Source of the DNA: Chromatiales bacterium (ex Bugula neritina AB1)
GTDB lineage: Bacteria > Pseudomonadota > Gammaproteobacteria > Granulosicoccales > Granulosicoccaceae
DNA: 64,000 bases
NCBI GenBank assembly: GCA_001730015.1
Contig: MDLA01000126.1
Location: 124,001 to 188,000, forward strand
Direction of reading: 5' to 3'
The position numbers were made by a program, and so were the translations under genes. The notes beneath the pieces were generated by a model. It searched no databases and was not told the origin of the DNA. It saw only the letters and a list, made by a program, of their open reading frames with translations. Of the stretch, positions 9,565-18,101 are shown one piece after another. Position 1 is the first letter of the stretch, and each line of letters opens with the position of its first letter.

Positions 9565-10641
9565 ATGATCGCCTCAAACTATAAAATCGCCCCATTCAAA
9601 TGCTCTGGTGTACGTGCCGGACTCAATACCAGAGCGGTGGCAAGAGGCTCGATGAGCCTGGCTTTAGTGTTCATGCTACTGGGCTGTGTGTCGACAGATG
9701 AATCTGAGAAAATTACCGTTCTGGATGATACCAACAACGGTTTGAAAGTCTCGCTGAGCGATTACCGGTTTGGAATCCAGGAGGTCGGTAGTCGTACACA
9801 GCAAGGGTTTGTTCTGACTAATGTCGGTGTTGACAGTTACCCTATAAACTCGGTAAGCATAGGTGGCGAGCAGTCCGGTGATTATCGAGCGACTGCAGAG
9901 GAAGGCAGGACACTCAACCCCGGTGAAAAGCTCAACGTCAATGTTTCATTTGAGCCTACTGGTGAAGGGCGTCGATTGGCGACACTCGACATAAATTACG
10001 ATGTTATCCGCGGTGTGGGCTCCAACGCTGTTGAATTCCTCTACTACAATGCACGAACCCTGGAGAATTCCGGTGATATCGTAGCAGCATCCCAGGAGTA
10101 TCGTCGCTATCTGGATGGCGGCAACACCACCGTTAACAAGCCACGCGCCATGATCAAGCTGTCATTGCTTGATGAGGCAGATATATACGGTATTGGCAAA
10201 GATTTTAATCTCTATAAAGAAGCGTTAAATCAGCGTGAAACCGGTGATATTGGTGGTGCTCTGCAGTCTCTGAATTTACTGCTTACGGAATATGGTGATA
10301 GTTACCTTGTTGATGACGCTAAATATATGCTTGGTTACATACAGCTTGTTGATCAGGGGGAATACGAAAAGTCCTATAATTCAATGCAGAGTTTGATTGA
10401 TGATCATGCTAACAGTTCCTACGTGGATACTGCTTTGTACAGCCAGGGTCTCGCTGAATATGAAATGGGTAATATAGAACGCGCAGAGGAAATTTTTGTA
10501 GCGCTGCGCGATCGTCACACTGGAGTCAAGCTTGAACTATTCGAAATGAAGTGGCCCAAAGACAACTACGTATCACGTTTGTGGTTTGATAAAGCCGAAG
10601 AGCAGATTGAAACTTTGGAAAAGCAAAGTGCTGAATCCTGA
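9565..10641 (+). CDS. Lipoprotein with an Ig-like (SPD-2/Hydin type) domain and TPR-like repeats
   Basis: The protein (358 residues from ATG 9565) has a lipoprotein signal: Arg-containing n-region (RAVARGS), hydrophobic MSLALVFMLLGC with a lipobox at LLGC. An alternative ATG at 9652, after an AGAGG, would give a shorter signal. Mature part: an immunoglobulin-like domain (about residues 65-145) with QQGFVLTNVGVDSYPI and VNVSFEPTGEGRR, typical of ASPM-SPD-2-Hydin/choice-of-anchor domains, then helical repeats (about 150-345) resembling the TPRs of YbgF/BamD-like proteins (KYMLGYIQLVDQGEYEKSY, ALYSQGLAEYEMGNIERA). It is probably an envelope scaffold. The exact role is unknown. Confidence 0.7.
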   Translation: MIASNYKIAPFKCSGVRAGLNTRAVARGSMSLALVFMLLGCVSTDESEKITVLDDTNNGLKVSLSDYRFGIQEVGSRTQQGFVLTNVGVDSYPINSVSIGGEQSGDYRATAEEGRTLNPGEKLNVNVSFEPTGEGRRLATLDINYDVIRGVGSNAVEFLYYNARTLENSGDIVAASQEYRRYLDGGNTTVNKPRAMIKLSLLDEADIYGIGKDFNLYKEALNQRETGDIGGALQSLNLLLTEYGDSYLVDDAKYMLGYIQLVDQGEYEKSYNSMQSLIDDHANSSYVDTALYSQGLAEYEMGNIERAEEIFVALRDRHTGVKLELFEMKWPKDNYVSRLWFDKAEEQIETLEKQSAES

Positions 10642-10662
10642 AGCGGGAACACGGTACAGGTG

Positions 10663-10686
10663 CTACTGCTACTGCTACTGCTACTG
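10663..10686. repeat. Hexanucleotide repeat (CTACTG)4 with four in-frame stop codons on the minus strand
   Basis: Four perfect copies of CTACTG lie at the 3' end of the minus-strand kinase gene. On that strand they read CAG TAG repeated: the first TAG (10681-10683) is the kinase stop and three more in-frame TAGs follow at 6-bp intervals. Slippage by whole units would leave the reading frame and stop unchanged. Confidence 0.85.
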
Positions 10687-11655
10687 TGCCTGCTGTACAA
10701 GCTTATAGGCGGTTTCGGTCATTTGTCGTGTATACCGGTGAATTTTCGGATGGGCAGGCATCCAGCCCGCCAGAAAGCGGTAGAAGTCGGCCCAGGCGAT
10801 AGGGTAAATCGCTCTCCATTCAGTTTCCAGTTCGCGGACATCAATTTCGTTAATATCGCAGCAGCTGCTAAGCTCGGCAAAATAACAGTCGAGTAAATCC
10901 GCGGCATGGAGCTCACACGCTTGCTCGTCGAGACAACTTCCGATGAAGTAGGCAACGTCCTTCATTCCACACCCCTGGCCCACATATTGGAAATCTACTG
11001 CGGCTACCTGCTTGTTGTCGACTGAAAAACAAAAGTTTGCCACTTTGGCATCACCGTGCACGAGCGTTGTGTATTTGCATTGATTTAAGGCTGCGTCAAA
11101 CTGACGGGCATACCGTTGTAGTTTAAGGTCGGTCATCGCTCTCAGTTCGTCTGGTCTGGTTGCCAGATGCCAGTAAGTACCGATTGGCCACAAGCCGGTC
11201 GCTTCAGTTTGCATGTGGTGTGCGTGGAACCTGGCCAGCCACTTGAGACACACCACCGCGGTGTTAAAGTCCAGTTGCTGATGTCTGATCGGGAAACCGC
11301 TGGCATCCAGATCTTCTAGAAGTATCCAGGTTTGGTTACCCGTGGTGTGGGTGGTGTAACATTTAGCCAGGCGGCTGCAACGACAGCGGTTATTCCAGTG
11401 ATCGTACCAGTAGCGCTCGACTTCGTAGGAACGCAATTTTCTTTGCGTGGCAAAGTCTGTGTGCCAGCCTCTCGGATGACGTTCCGGATTTCCGGGGTCG
11501 ATGTGCTTGACTATAAGGCTGTTACAGTCTGCACCGGTCAGCGATACACGAAATATTTCACCATATCCACTCCATAGTGACTGGATGGTTTCGTTTCGTA
11601 CTGCACTTTCAGCACCGGTGGAGCGCAGCGCCAGCTGCTGCCAGATTTCACCCAT
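10681..11655 (-). CDS. CHK/EcKinase-like small-molecule kinase (APH fold)
   Basis: The 324-residue protein matches the ecdysteroid-kinase-like (EcKinase/CHK) branch of aminoglycoside-phosphotransferase-fold kinases. The evidence is a nucleotide-binding region with SLIVKHIDPG, the linker ILLEDLDASGFP, the Brenner-type catalytic loop LVHGDAKVANFCF and the metal-binding AVDFQYVGQG. These enzymes phosphorylate hydroxyl groups of small molecules; the bacterial substrates are mostly unknown. It lies 42 bp downstream of the RraA-family gene on the same strand, so the two probably form an operon. Its stop codon lies inside a (CAGTAG) repeat. Confidence 0.75.
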   Translation of the reverse strand: MGEIWQQLALRSTGAESAVRNETIQSLWSGYGEIFRVSLTGADCNSLIVKHIDPGNPERHPRGWHTDFATQRKLRSYEVERYWYDHWNNRCRCSRLAKCYTTHTTGNQTWILLEDLDASGFPIRHQQLDFNTAVVCLKWLARFHAHHMQTEATGLWPIGTYWHLATRPDELRAMTDLKLQRYARQFDAALNQCKYTTLVHGDAKVANFCFSVDNKQVAAVDFQYVGQGCGMKDVAYFIGSCLDEQACELHAADLLDCYFAELSSCCDINEIDVRELETEWRAIYPIAWADFYRFLAGWMPAHPKIHRYTRQMTETAYKLVQQAQ

Positions 11656-11697
11656 AGTGTGACCGACCCTTACAGGTTGGTAGAATGATCGCCTCTC

Positions 11698-12399
11698 TTA
11701 ATGAATTTCGCCGGCATCCTGCATTGCCTGCTTCAGTTGCTCAAAACTAAAACCTTCAGATCTGGCAGCTTCCAGTATTTTTGCCTCACGTCGACTGATC
11801 AGATCAATCGCAGCAGGCAGCTCGCTTACCGCTGCTGCGGGTATGACTACCGCTCCGTGTACATCCATGTGAATAATATCGTTGTTGGAGACGGACATAT
11901 TGTGCACAGTGACATCGCCGGCAAAATCCACAAGATGCACATGGGCGTGGCTTGGCCCGACGCGGCCTGCGAGTAACTGAAATTCCGTTGCTGAATCAGG
12001 TAGATCACGCATGGACCCATTAGTGACGCAACCCCGTGCTCCGAGCCCCCGGTGAATGTGGGTATTAACTTCGCCCCAGAACGCTCCGAATCCGGGGGTG
12101 CTGTCGAGATCCTCAATTACTACGATTGAGGGTTTAAGACCGCTGGCGATGTATTCATAGTAATTGAGCCGGAGTGCTTTTGCCTCTTCCTCACTGCCGG
12201 GTGATGGTGCTGCAGCGCGAATTCGTGCAGTTCTCGCATAGCCGATTACCGGTGGAAGTTTTGCGTCGAAACAGACAAGTGGTTCGGTCGTAAAGCCGGT
12301 TGCACGTCGTTCCGGACAAACCAGTTCCAAACCGTTGCAGATGGTCGGGGTGTCCCATTGGGTAAGCTGCTGCAGATCGTCCGGGTTTACCGATGACAT
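11698..12399 (-). CDS. RraA-family protein (HMG/CHA aldolase or RNase E inhibitor-like fold)
   Basis: From ATG 12399 the protein has 233 residues, near the usual RraA-family size; an in-frame start at 12480 would add 27 residues not typical of the family. It has an N-terminal DTPTICNGLE, AFWGEVNTHIHRGLGARGCVTNGSMRDL containing the R-D pair used for metal and substrate binding in class II pyruvate aldolases, and the HVHLVDFAGDVTVHN segment. Family members are oxaloacetate decarboxylases or 4-hydroxy-4-methyl-2-oxoglutarate aldolases. Here the catabolic neighbours favour an enzyme rather than an RNase E regulator. It is divergent from the 2-hydroxyacid dehydrogenase gene. Confidence 0.8.
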   Translation of the reverse strand: MSSVNPDDLQQLTQWDTPTICNGLELVCPERRATGFTTEPLVCFDAKLPPVIGYARTARIRAAAPSPGSEEEAKALRLNYYEYIASGLKPSIVVIEDLDSTPGFGAFWGEVNTHIHRGLGARGCVTNGSMRDLPDSATEFQLLAGRVGPSHAHVHLVDFAGDVTVHNMSVSNNDIIHMDVHGAVVIPAAAVSELPAAIDLISRREAKILEAARSEGFSFEQLKQAMQDAGEIH

Positions 12400-12534
12400 G
12401 TCCAGGAGTCCATAGTGATGATTTGAGAAGAATGCAATAAAGTTACAGAATATAGTGTCATTTGACTCCAGTATGGTCAAATAGAGGTTATGGTCTGAAT
12501 TGCTTGCTGCGGTTGAATTGGAACTAAAAGATAC

Positions 12535-13506
12535 ATGAGCGAATTAAAAAAGGTAATTGTTACCGAGAAGCTCCATCCGGACGGTATGGCGTTACTCGAT
12601 TGCAGAAATGATATTGATGTACATTATCTTGAAGGCGATGGAGTCTTGCTGACTACAGCCATTGAGGACGCTCATGCCGTACTGGTACGGACTATGTCGC
12701 TGCCGGAATCGATGTTAAACCGAGCGCAGAATCTTGAGGTTGTATCGCGCCATGGAGTGGGCTGTGACAACATCGATCTGGGGTATTTGTCGGCGCAGAA
12801 CATTCCGGTAGCGATCGCTGTTGATTCCAATACCACTTCCGTAATTGAACATGTACTTATGATGATGCTCGTGTTGAATAAGCGTGCTATGGAATATAAC
12901 CAACTGACTCGCGATGGTGGATTCAGCCAGCGTGGCTCGTTGCCGACCAGTGAGCTTGCCGGAAAGCATGTGCTGATAGTAGGCTTTGGTCGTATTGGAA
13001 AACGAGTTGCGGGTCTGTGCAAAGCCTTTGATATGCGGGTTACCGTAGCAGATATTATGCTCGACTTTAAAGCAGCAAGCAGATTGGGAGTAGAGACAGT
13101 TACTGATTTTCACGCAGAGCTTGCCGGTGCGGACTATCTGACTGTGCATGTACCTTTAGACAATAGTACGCGTGGCATGATCTCGCATGCGGAGCTCGCT
13201 GAGCTGCCGGGCCATAGCATTGTGATCAACTGCGCACGTGGTGGTGTTATAGATGAGAAAGCAATAGCGCAGGCGGTACGCAACGGAGGAATTGCAGGTT
13301 TCGGCAGTGATGTATTTACTACTGAGCCGCCCGACGCTGACAACCCGTTGCTGAATTTGCCTAATACTATTTTAACACCTCATAATGCTGCTGGAACTGC
13401 CGAAGGAATGCGGCGTATGGCTATGTACTCGGCACAGAATATTCTGGACCATATCGATGGCAAGCTCACCGGCGAACGGATAATAAACAGCGATGATCTG
13501 CGTTAA
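12535..13506 (+). CDS. D-2-hydroxyacid dehydrogenase (SerA-like)
   Basis: This 323-residue NAD-dependent dehydrogenase has the D-isomer-specific layout: a split substrate domain and a central Rossmann domain with GFGRIGKRVAG. The catalytic trio is visible: Arg in INCARGGVIDE, Glu in FTTEPP, His in LTPHNAAGT. The segment HGVGCDNIDLG is typical of phosphoglycerate-dehydrogenase-like proteins, but the regulatory ACT/ASB domains of SerA are absent. A housekeeping serine role is therefore less likely than catabolic oxidation or reduction of a 2-hydroxy or 2-oxo acid. It is followed 72 bp later by the AtuA-like genes on the same strand. Confidence 0.88.
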   Translation: MSELKKVIVTEKLHPDGMALLDCRNDIDVHYLEGDGVLLTTAIEDAHAVLVRTMSLPESMLNRAQNLEVVSRHGVGCDNIDLGYLSAQNIPVAIAVDSNTTSVIEHVLMMMLVLNKRAMEYNQLTRDGGFSQRGSLPTSELAGKHVLIVGFGRIGKRVAGLCKAFDMRVTVADIMLDFKAASRLGVETVTDFHAELAGADYLTVHVPLDNSTRGMISHAELAELPGHSIVINCARGGVIDEKAIAQAVRNGGIAGFGSDVFTTEPPDADNPLLNLPNTILTPHNAAGTAEGMRRMAMYSAQNILDHIDGKLTGERIINSDDLR

Positions 13507-13578
13507 TTATTTTTTTGTATATAGAGACCTACATGTGAGTTTTTACACAAAGCAGGTACCTCTGCAACCATTATCAGT

Positions 13579-14982
13579 ATGGCTCAGCGGAATACCCGGA
13601 AGGTGAGCGGCAATAAAACGGTACATATCGGTAGCGGCGCGGGTTTTGCCGGAGACCGTTTTGATGCTGCCGTCGCTGTTGTTGATACCTTGTTGCAGTT
13701 TGACGGCCCCCGTTATCTTATTTATGAGGTGATGGGGGAGCGTACTCTTGCGATAGCGCAGCGTCTAAAAAAGGAAAATCCGCAAGCCGGATATTCCCCC
13801 TGGCTGGATATCTATTTACCGCAAGTGCTGAAAAAGTGCATCCGACACAAAATTAAAATCGTCGCAAATTTCGGTAATGCAAATCCGGCTGCGGCGGCTA
13901 GCCGAACTCTGGTTCTTGCAAAAGAACTGGGTATTGATTCCCTGCGCGTGGGTGTGGTGACTGGCGATGATCTGCTGGAGCGCATGTCACCGGAGCAGAT
14001 ATCCCACCTGTCGACAATAGAAGGTACCGATGTAAAAGATCGGGAATTACTGGCAGCCAATGCCTATATCGGTGCCAGGTCAGTGGCTGAGGCTATAGGA
14101 CTGGGAGTAGACATCGTTCTGGTGGGCAGAACTACCGATGCAGCACTGGTGCTTGGTCCTTTAATGCACGAATTCGGCTGGACGCCTGACAATTATAGAT
14201 GTCTGGCGGGCGGTACTCTGGCCGGACATGTACTGGAATGCGGTGGTCAGGTAACCGGAGGTTACTTTGCTGATCCGGGGCAAAAAGAAGTGCCCGATTT
14301 ACACCGGCTGGGCTTTCCTATTGCCGAGGTCGATAGCAACGGAGAATTTACCATCTGCAAAGCTGAAAATACCGGTGGCATAGTTACCAAAGCCACTGTT
14401 ACCGAGCAGATGCTGTACGAGATTCATAACCCCGGTGAGTATTTAACTCCTGATGTAACGCTTGATATTAATAATGTTTCGTTACACGAGATTGGTGCGG
14501 ATCGCATTCGGGTAACTGGCGCTCAGGGCAAGGCACCACCCGACACTTTAAAGGTTACCCTGTCTGTTGATGGCGGCTGGCTGGGTGAGTCCGAAATAAG
14601 CTATGCAGGTGTAAACGCCCTGGCGCGAGCCAGGCTTGCTGCAACTATTGTACGAAAAAGGTTAGAGCACCTTGGCGTAGGGGAAACCTGTCGAATTGAA
14701 ATTATCGGTAGCGGTGTTGTGCATGATAACGATCAGGGTTCGCTTTTTGATCCGAACGCCCTGTCAGCAGATGGTGAGTATCGCCTACGTCTGGCGGTAC
14801 GAAGCCCGACAAAAGCCGGTGTGCAGAAACCTTGTGACGAGGTGCTTGCTCTCTACTGCTGCGGTCCTGCTGCTGGCGGTGGTGTTCGACAGTCCGTTAC
14901 ACCGCAGGTTTCTACTGCATCTATATTAATGGACCGGGGTCTGATAGAACCGGGAGTTACCGCGCGTGAGGTTAAGACTTGA
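13579..14982 (+). CDS. DUF1446/AtuA-like protein, N-terminal catalytic-type part
   Basis: At 467 residues this matches the DUF1446 (AtuA N-terminal) family. Typical stretches are VHIGSGAGFAGDRFDAA near the N-terminus, KIVANFGNANP, and DIVLVGRTTDAALVLGPL. In Pseudomonas AtuA belongs to acyclic-terpene utilisation, but homologues are widespread in other catabolic clusters and the reaction is not established. Its stop overlaps the ATG of the next gene (TGATG), so the two halves that are fused in Pseudomonas AtuA are translationally coupled here. The start codon is ATG 13579. Confidence 0.82.
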   Translation: MAQRNTRKVSGNKTVHIGSGAGFAGDRFDAAVAVVDTLLQFDGPRYLIYEVMGERTLAIAQRLKKENPQAGYSPWLDIYLPQVLKKCIRHKIKIVANFGNANPAAAASRTLVLAKELGIDSLRVGVVTGDDLLERMSPEQISHLSTIEGTDVKDRELLAANAYIGARSVAEAIGLGVDIVLVGRTTDAALVLGPLMHEFGWTPDNYRCLAGGTLAGHVLECGGQVTGGYFADPGQKEVPDLHRLGFPIAEVDSNGEFTICKAENTGGIVTKATVTEQMLYEIHNPGEYLTPDVTLDINNVSLHEIGADRIRVTGAQGKAPPDTLKVTLSVDGGWLGESEISYAGVNALARARLAATIVRKRLEHLGVGETCRIEIIGSGVVHDNDQGSLFDPNALSADGEYRLRLAVRSPTKAGVQKPCDEVLALYCCGPAAGGGVRQSVTPQVSTASILMDRGLIEPGVTAREVKT

Positions 14983-15305
14983 TGGTTTCAACTAAATTGC
15001 ACACTATCGCTCACAGCCGCTCCGGCGATAAGGGTAATCGATCCAACCTTTCATTGATCTGTTACCAGATGGATCATTACCCGTACGTGCAGCAACAAAT
15101 AACAGAAGGGCGGGTGCTGGAGTTGTTTGCACACAAAGGTGCAAGCAACGTTACACGATACGAACTACCCAATCTTCTTGCTTTTAATTACGTTATAGAT
15201 GACGTACTGGAGGGGGGAGTAAATGACAGTCTTTGTCTTGATAGTCATGGCAAAACATTATCTTCACTTTTGTTGGGCTTAACGATCGAGCTACCCACTC
15301 TATAA
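14982..15305 (+). CDS. AtuA-like ferredoxin-fold protein (C-terminal partner)
   Basis: This 107-residue protein corresponds to the small C-terminal domain of AtuA. Its hallmarks are the N-terminal LHTIAHSRSGDKGNRSNLSL and the later LFAHKGASNVTRYELPNLLAFNYV, plus SLCLDSHGKTLSSLLL. The start ATG overlaps the TGA of the upstream DUF1446 gene, and an in-frame TTG directly precedes it. It probably forms a complex with the upstream protein. A bidirectional intergenic stretch follows; the PLP enzyme gene comes in from the other strand. Confidence 0.8.
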   Translation: MVSTKLHTIAHSRSGDKGNRSNLSLICYQMDHYPYVQQQITEGRVLELFAHKGASNVTRYELPNLLAFNYVIDDVLEGGVNDSLCLDSHGKTLSSLLLGLTIELPTL

Positions 15306-15398
15306 ACGCAAATTTCTGATATTGGCCAATAGTCTCACGGGGTGCCTGTCTGTCCTGGTGTGGCGCATTTTTGTCATATACAAGTTTCCGCCCGCATA

Positions 15399-16658
15399 CT
15401 ATTGATGCAGGTCATTAAGTGCCTGTGCCAGACGTTCAACATCTTCAGAAGAATTGTAGTGACTGAAACTGACACGCAAAACACCATCATCGGTGTCTTT
15501 TATCCCTGCTTTTTTCAGCAGTCGCATGGCGTAGAAGTGACCGTGGCCGGCACAAATATCTTTGGATGCCAACATTTCTGACATAGCCCGGGAGCTGTGC
15601 TTTTCCGATACCATAGCAATGTTTGCTTCGCGCCCGTTGTGGTGTGTGTTGCCTATGACTCGTAACGGCAGTCTGGTGATGGTGTCGAGTAATTGTGCAC
15701 AGAGATCGGATTCGTGAGCTTTCATCAATGCCGAGACTTTCTGCGTTTTTAAGAAAAGGGAAGTATTGGCGTCTCCGAGATGGTGAGCGTAGCTGTTGCT
15801 GAAATACTCACCGAGCCCGTCCAGAGCGGCAATTGCAGCGTGATCAGGGCCAGCGGCGTCGAAGCGTTTTTGTGCAAATGGTTGATTGAAATAGTGGCAC
15901 TGCGGATCGAGATATTGTGCAAAATCTTCTGCAATGTACATAACACCTAAATGTGTAGCGTAGGTTTTATAAGTACTGAAGCAATATGCGTCTGGTTTTA
16001 AAGCCGGAATATCCGGCCATTGATGTGGAGCGCAGGAAACTCCGTCGACTATGACGCGAGTTCCATTCTGGCGACACAGTCTTACTACTTCCTCCACCGG
16101 ATTTATTGTGCCGACAATATTCGAGCTATGAGTAAGGCAGACAATAGCCGTGGATTTAGCCAGCAGATTCTCAAAATCACTAATGTGTAGTTCGCCTGTT
16201 GCCGCGTCGACCGGCCATAATCGCAGTGTTGCCTTGTTGCGCTGACAGAGGCGCTCCCACGCACCGATATTGGACTCGTGATCCTGTTCGGTAACAATAA
16301 CTTCAGTATCACTACTAATGAGACGGCTGCAGGCGTGTGCCAGAGTATTGAAATTTTGTGTAGTTGATGGTCCAAGGGTGATTGTTTGAGAGGGCACGCC
16401 CAGCAGATCTGCCATTGTCTGTCTGCCAGCGTCCATTTGCTTTCCGGCATTTTTCGCGATTTCGCAGTAGCCATAGGGCTGTACCTTGTTTGAGCGATAA
16501 AAATGCGTCAATTTGTCCAATACGGGCCCGGCGACGTAGCTGCCGCCGGCATTTTCAAAAAAGGCGGTTTTTGCAGCTAGTGGTTCTGCAAATGCAGGGA
16601 AGCAGGAACGAATGAAGTCAATGTCGAGGTGGTTGTTATGGTTGCCGGACATGAGCAT
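15399..16658 (-). CDS. Cysteine desulfurase-like class V aminotransferase
   Basis: A 419-residue PLP-dependent class V aminotransferase of the cysteine desulfurase/isopenicillin epimerase-like group. Visible features are the N-terminal FFENAGGSYVAGPV, the HESN motif in TEQDHESNIGAW, VDGVSCAPHQWPD carrying the PLP-binding Asp and Gln-loop His, and the Schiff-base Lys in FSTYKTYATHLGV. The SufS-type catalytic Cys near RAGHHCA is not obvious; that position reads DICAGHGHFYA. The substrate is unknown; neighbours suggest a catabolic rather than Fe-S role. The start is ATG 16658, or an ATG two codons in (16652). It is divergent from dddP. Confidence 0.82.
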   Translation of the reverse strand: MLMSGNHNNHLDIDFIRSCFPAFAEPLAAKTAFFENAGGSYVAGPVLDKLTHFYRSNKVQPYGYCEIAKNAGKQMDAGRQTMADLLGVPSQTITLGPSTTQNFNTLAHACSRLISSDTEVIVTEQDHESNIGAWERLCQRNKATLRLWPVDAATGELHISDFENLLAKSTAIVCLTHSSNIVGTINPVEEVVRLCRQNGTRVIVDGVSCAPHQWPDIPALKPDAYCFSTYKTYATHLGVMYIAEDFAQYLDPQCHYFNQPFAQKRFDAAGPDHAAIAALDGLGEYFSNSYAHHLGDANTSLFLKTQKVSALMKAHESDLCAQLLDTITRLPLRVIGNTHHNGREANIAMVSEKHSSRAMSEMLASKDICAGHGHFYAMRLLKKAGIKDTDDGVLRVSFSHYNSSEDVERLAQALNDLHQ

Positions 16659-16797
16659 CTCTTATTTAGGTAAATGCTGAATATACATGAATAGTGGTAT
16701 CGGGATTTCAGCAGGCCGAAGATCTGCTGTAGTGATACGGCTTGCATCCCGGTGGCAGGCAGATTACAACAGTAAAAAATACCGCGGGAACTAGCAG

Positions 16798-18099
16798 ATG
16801 ACAAACTACCAGCGCAAAATAAACCCCGGTTTTCGGCCGGACAACACACCGATTGACAACGACAGGATAGAAATAGGTCCAACGCCACTGGCGTTTGCCG
16901 AGTGGCAGGATGCCGGTATCGAGTGTCCGGATGTTCCGGCCATGCGGCAGTATCGTTGGGAGAAACTCACGCGCGCTATAGTTGAACGTGGTCTGGGCGG
17001 ATTGCTTATGTACGACCCGTTAAATGTGCGTTACGCGACTGACACGACTAATATGCAGTTATGGTGTGCGCATAATCCCTGTCGAGCCTGTCTGCTGCTG
17101 GCGGATGGACACATGGTTATCTGGGAGTATGGTGCGCTTCCCTATATGTCGCAATTTAATCCATTAGTCAAAGAAGTCAGAGGTGGCGGATCTTTTTTCT
17201 ATTTTGCCACGGGCAGTCGTACAGAAGAAAAAGCCGCGGCATTTGCCGGTGTTGTTGATGAACTTCTTCGTGAACATTGTGGTGACAATCGACGGCTCGC
17301 GGTAGATAAAATCCAGATCGCCGGATTGCAGGCATTGGAAAAACAGGGCATTGTGGTTTGTGATGGAGAAGAAGTTACCGAGAGAACACGAGCTGTAAAG
17401 GGCTCTGAAGAAATCAAGGCAATGCGATGTGCCATGTATTCCTGTGAGCAGTCAATAAAGGCGATGCGTGAGGCAGCGCTGCCGGGTAAAACTGAAAACG
17501 ATGTGTGGGCAGAGTTACATAAAGAAAATATACGCCGCGGAGGAGAATGGATTGAAACCCGGATTCTAAGCAGCGGCCCGCGTACCAATCCCTGGTTTCA
17601 GGAATGTGGTCCGCGGGTTATCCGGAATAATGAACTACTGGCCTTTGATACGGATCTTGTCGGCTGTTATGGCATGTGTGCAGATATTTCCCGAACGTGG
17701 TTTATAGGCGATGGTGAACCCAGTGACGAACAACGTCGACTGCACCGGATTGCGCATGATCATATAACCGAAAATACCCAGCTACTTCGACCGGGTCTGA
17801 GTTTTGAGGAACTATGCAATATGGGACATCAGCTTCCAGCGGAGTTTGTAGCACAGCGCTACGGGTCTAAATATCATGGTGTAGGGCTGTGTGATGAATG
17901 GCCCTCGATCAAGTACCCTGTTGACTGGCATGAGCGCGGTTACAATGGAGTACTGGAGCCAGGTATGATGTTATGTGTTGAAGTCTATATAGGTGCCGTA
18001 GGCGGTGCTGATGGCATTAAACTGGAAGATCAGGTATTGATTACCGAGACCGGAGTGGAAAACCTTACCAGCTGCCCGTTTGATGAGAAATTAATGTAG
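16798..18099 (+). CDS. dddP: DddP-type dimethylsulfoniopropionate lyase (M24 fold)
   Basis: DddP cleaves DMSP to dimethyl sulfide and acrylate in the cytoplasm. This 433-residue protein closely follows the roseobacter DddP sequences I know: DNTP...NDRIEIGPTPLAF at the start, YDPLNVRYATDTTNMQLW at about 72-89, and GGEWIETR...SGPRTNPWFQECGPR at 248-273. Metal ligands by comparison are D284, D286, D296, H360, E395 and E410. Y355 and D366, matching residues reported as important in RlDddP, are also kept, all with one constant offset. A GGGA (16783) upstream of the ATG fits a Shine-Dalgarno. The gene ends 2 bp from the stop of the convergent argE-like gene. Confidence 0.88.
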   Translation: MTNYQRKINPGFRPDNTPIDNDRIEIGPTPLAFAEWQDAGIECPDVPAMRQYRWEKLTRAIVERGLGGLLMYDPLNVRYATDTTNMQLWCAHNPCRACLLLADGHMVIWEYGALPYMSQFNPLVKEVRGGGSFFYFATGSRTEEKAAAFAGVVDELLREHCGDNRRLAVDKIQIAGLQALEKQGIVVCDGEEVTERTRAVKGSEEIKAMRCAMYSCEQSIKAMREAALPGKTENDVWAELHKENIRRGGEWIETRILSSGPRTNPWFQECGPRVIRNNELLAFDTDLVGCYGMCADISRTWFIGDGEPSDEQRRLHRIAHDHITENTQLLRPGLSFEELCNMGHQLPAEFVAQRYGSKYHGVGLCDEWPSIKYPVDWHERGYNGVLEPGMMLCVEVYIGAVGGADGIKLEDQVLITETGVENLTSCPFDEKLM

Positions 18100-18101
18100 C
18101 A

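Noticed and set aside
13579..15305. Frameshift splitting a single atuA gene
   Set aside because: The TGATG overlap and two intact domains point to two coupled genes, as in many proteobacteria, rather than a broken one.
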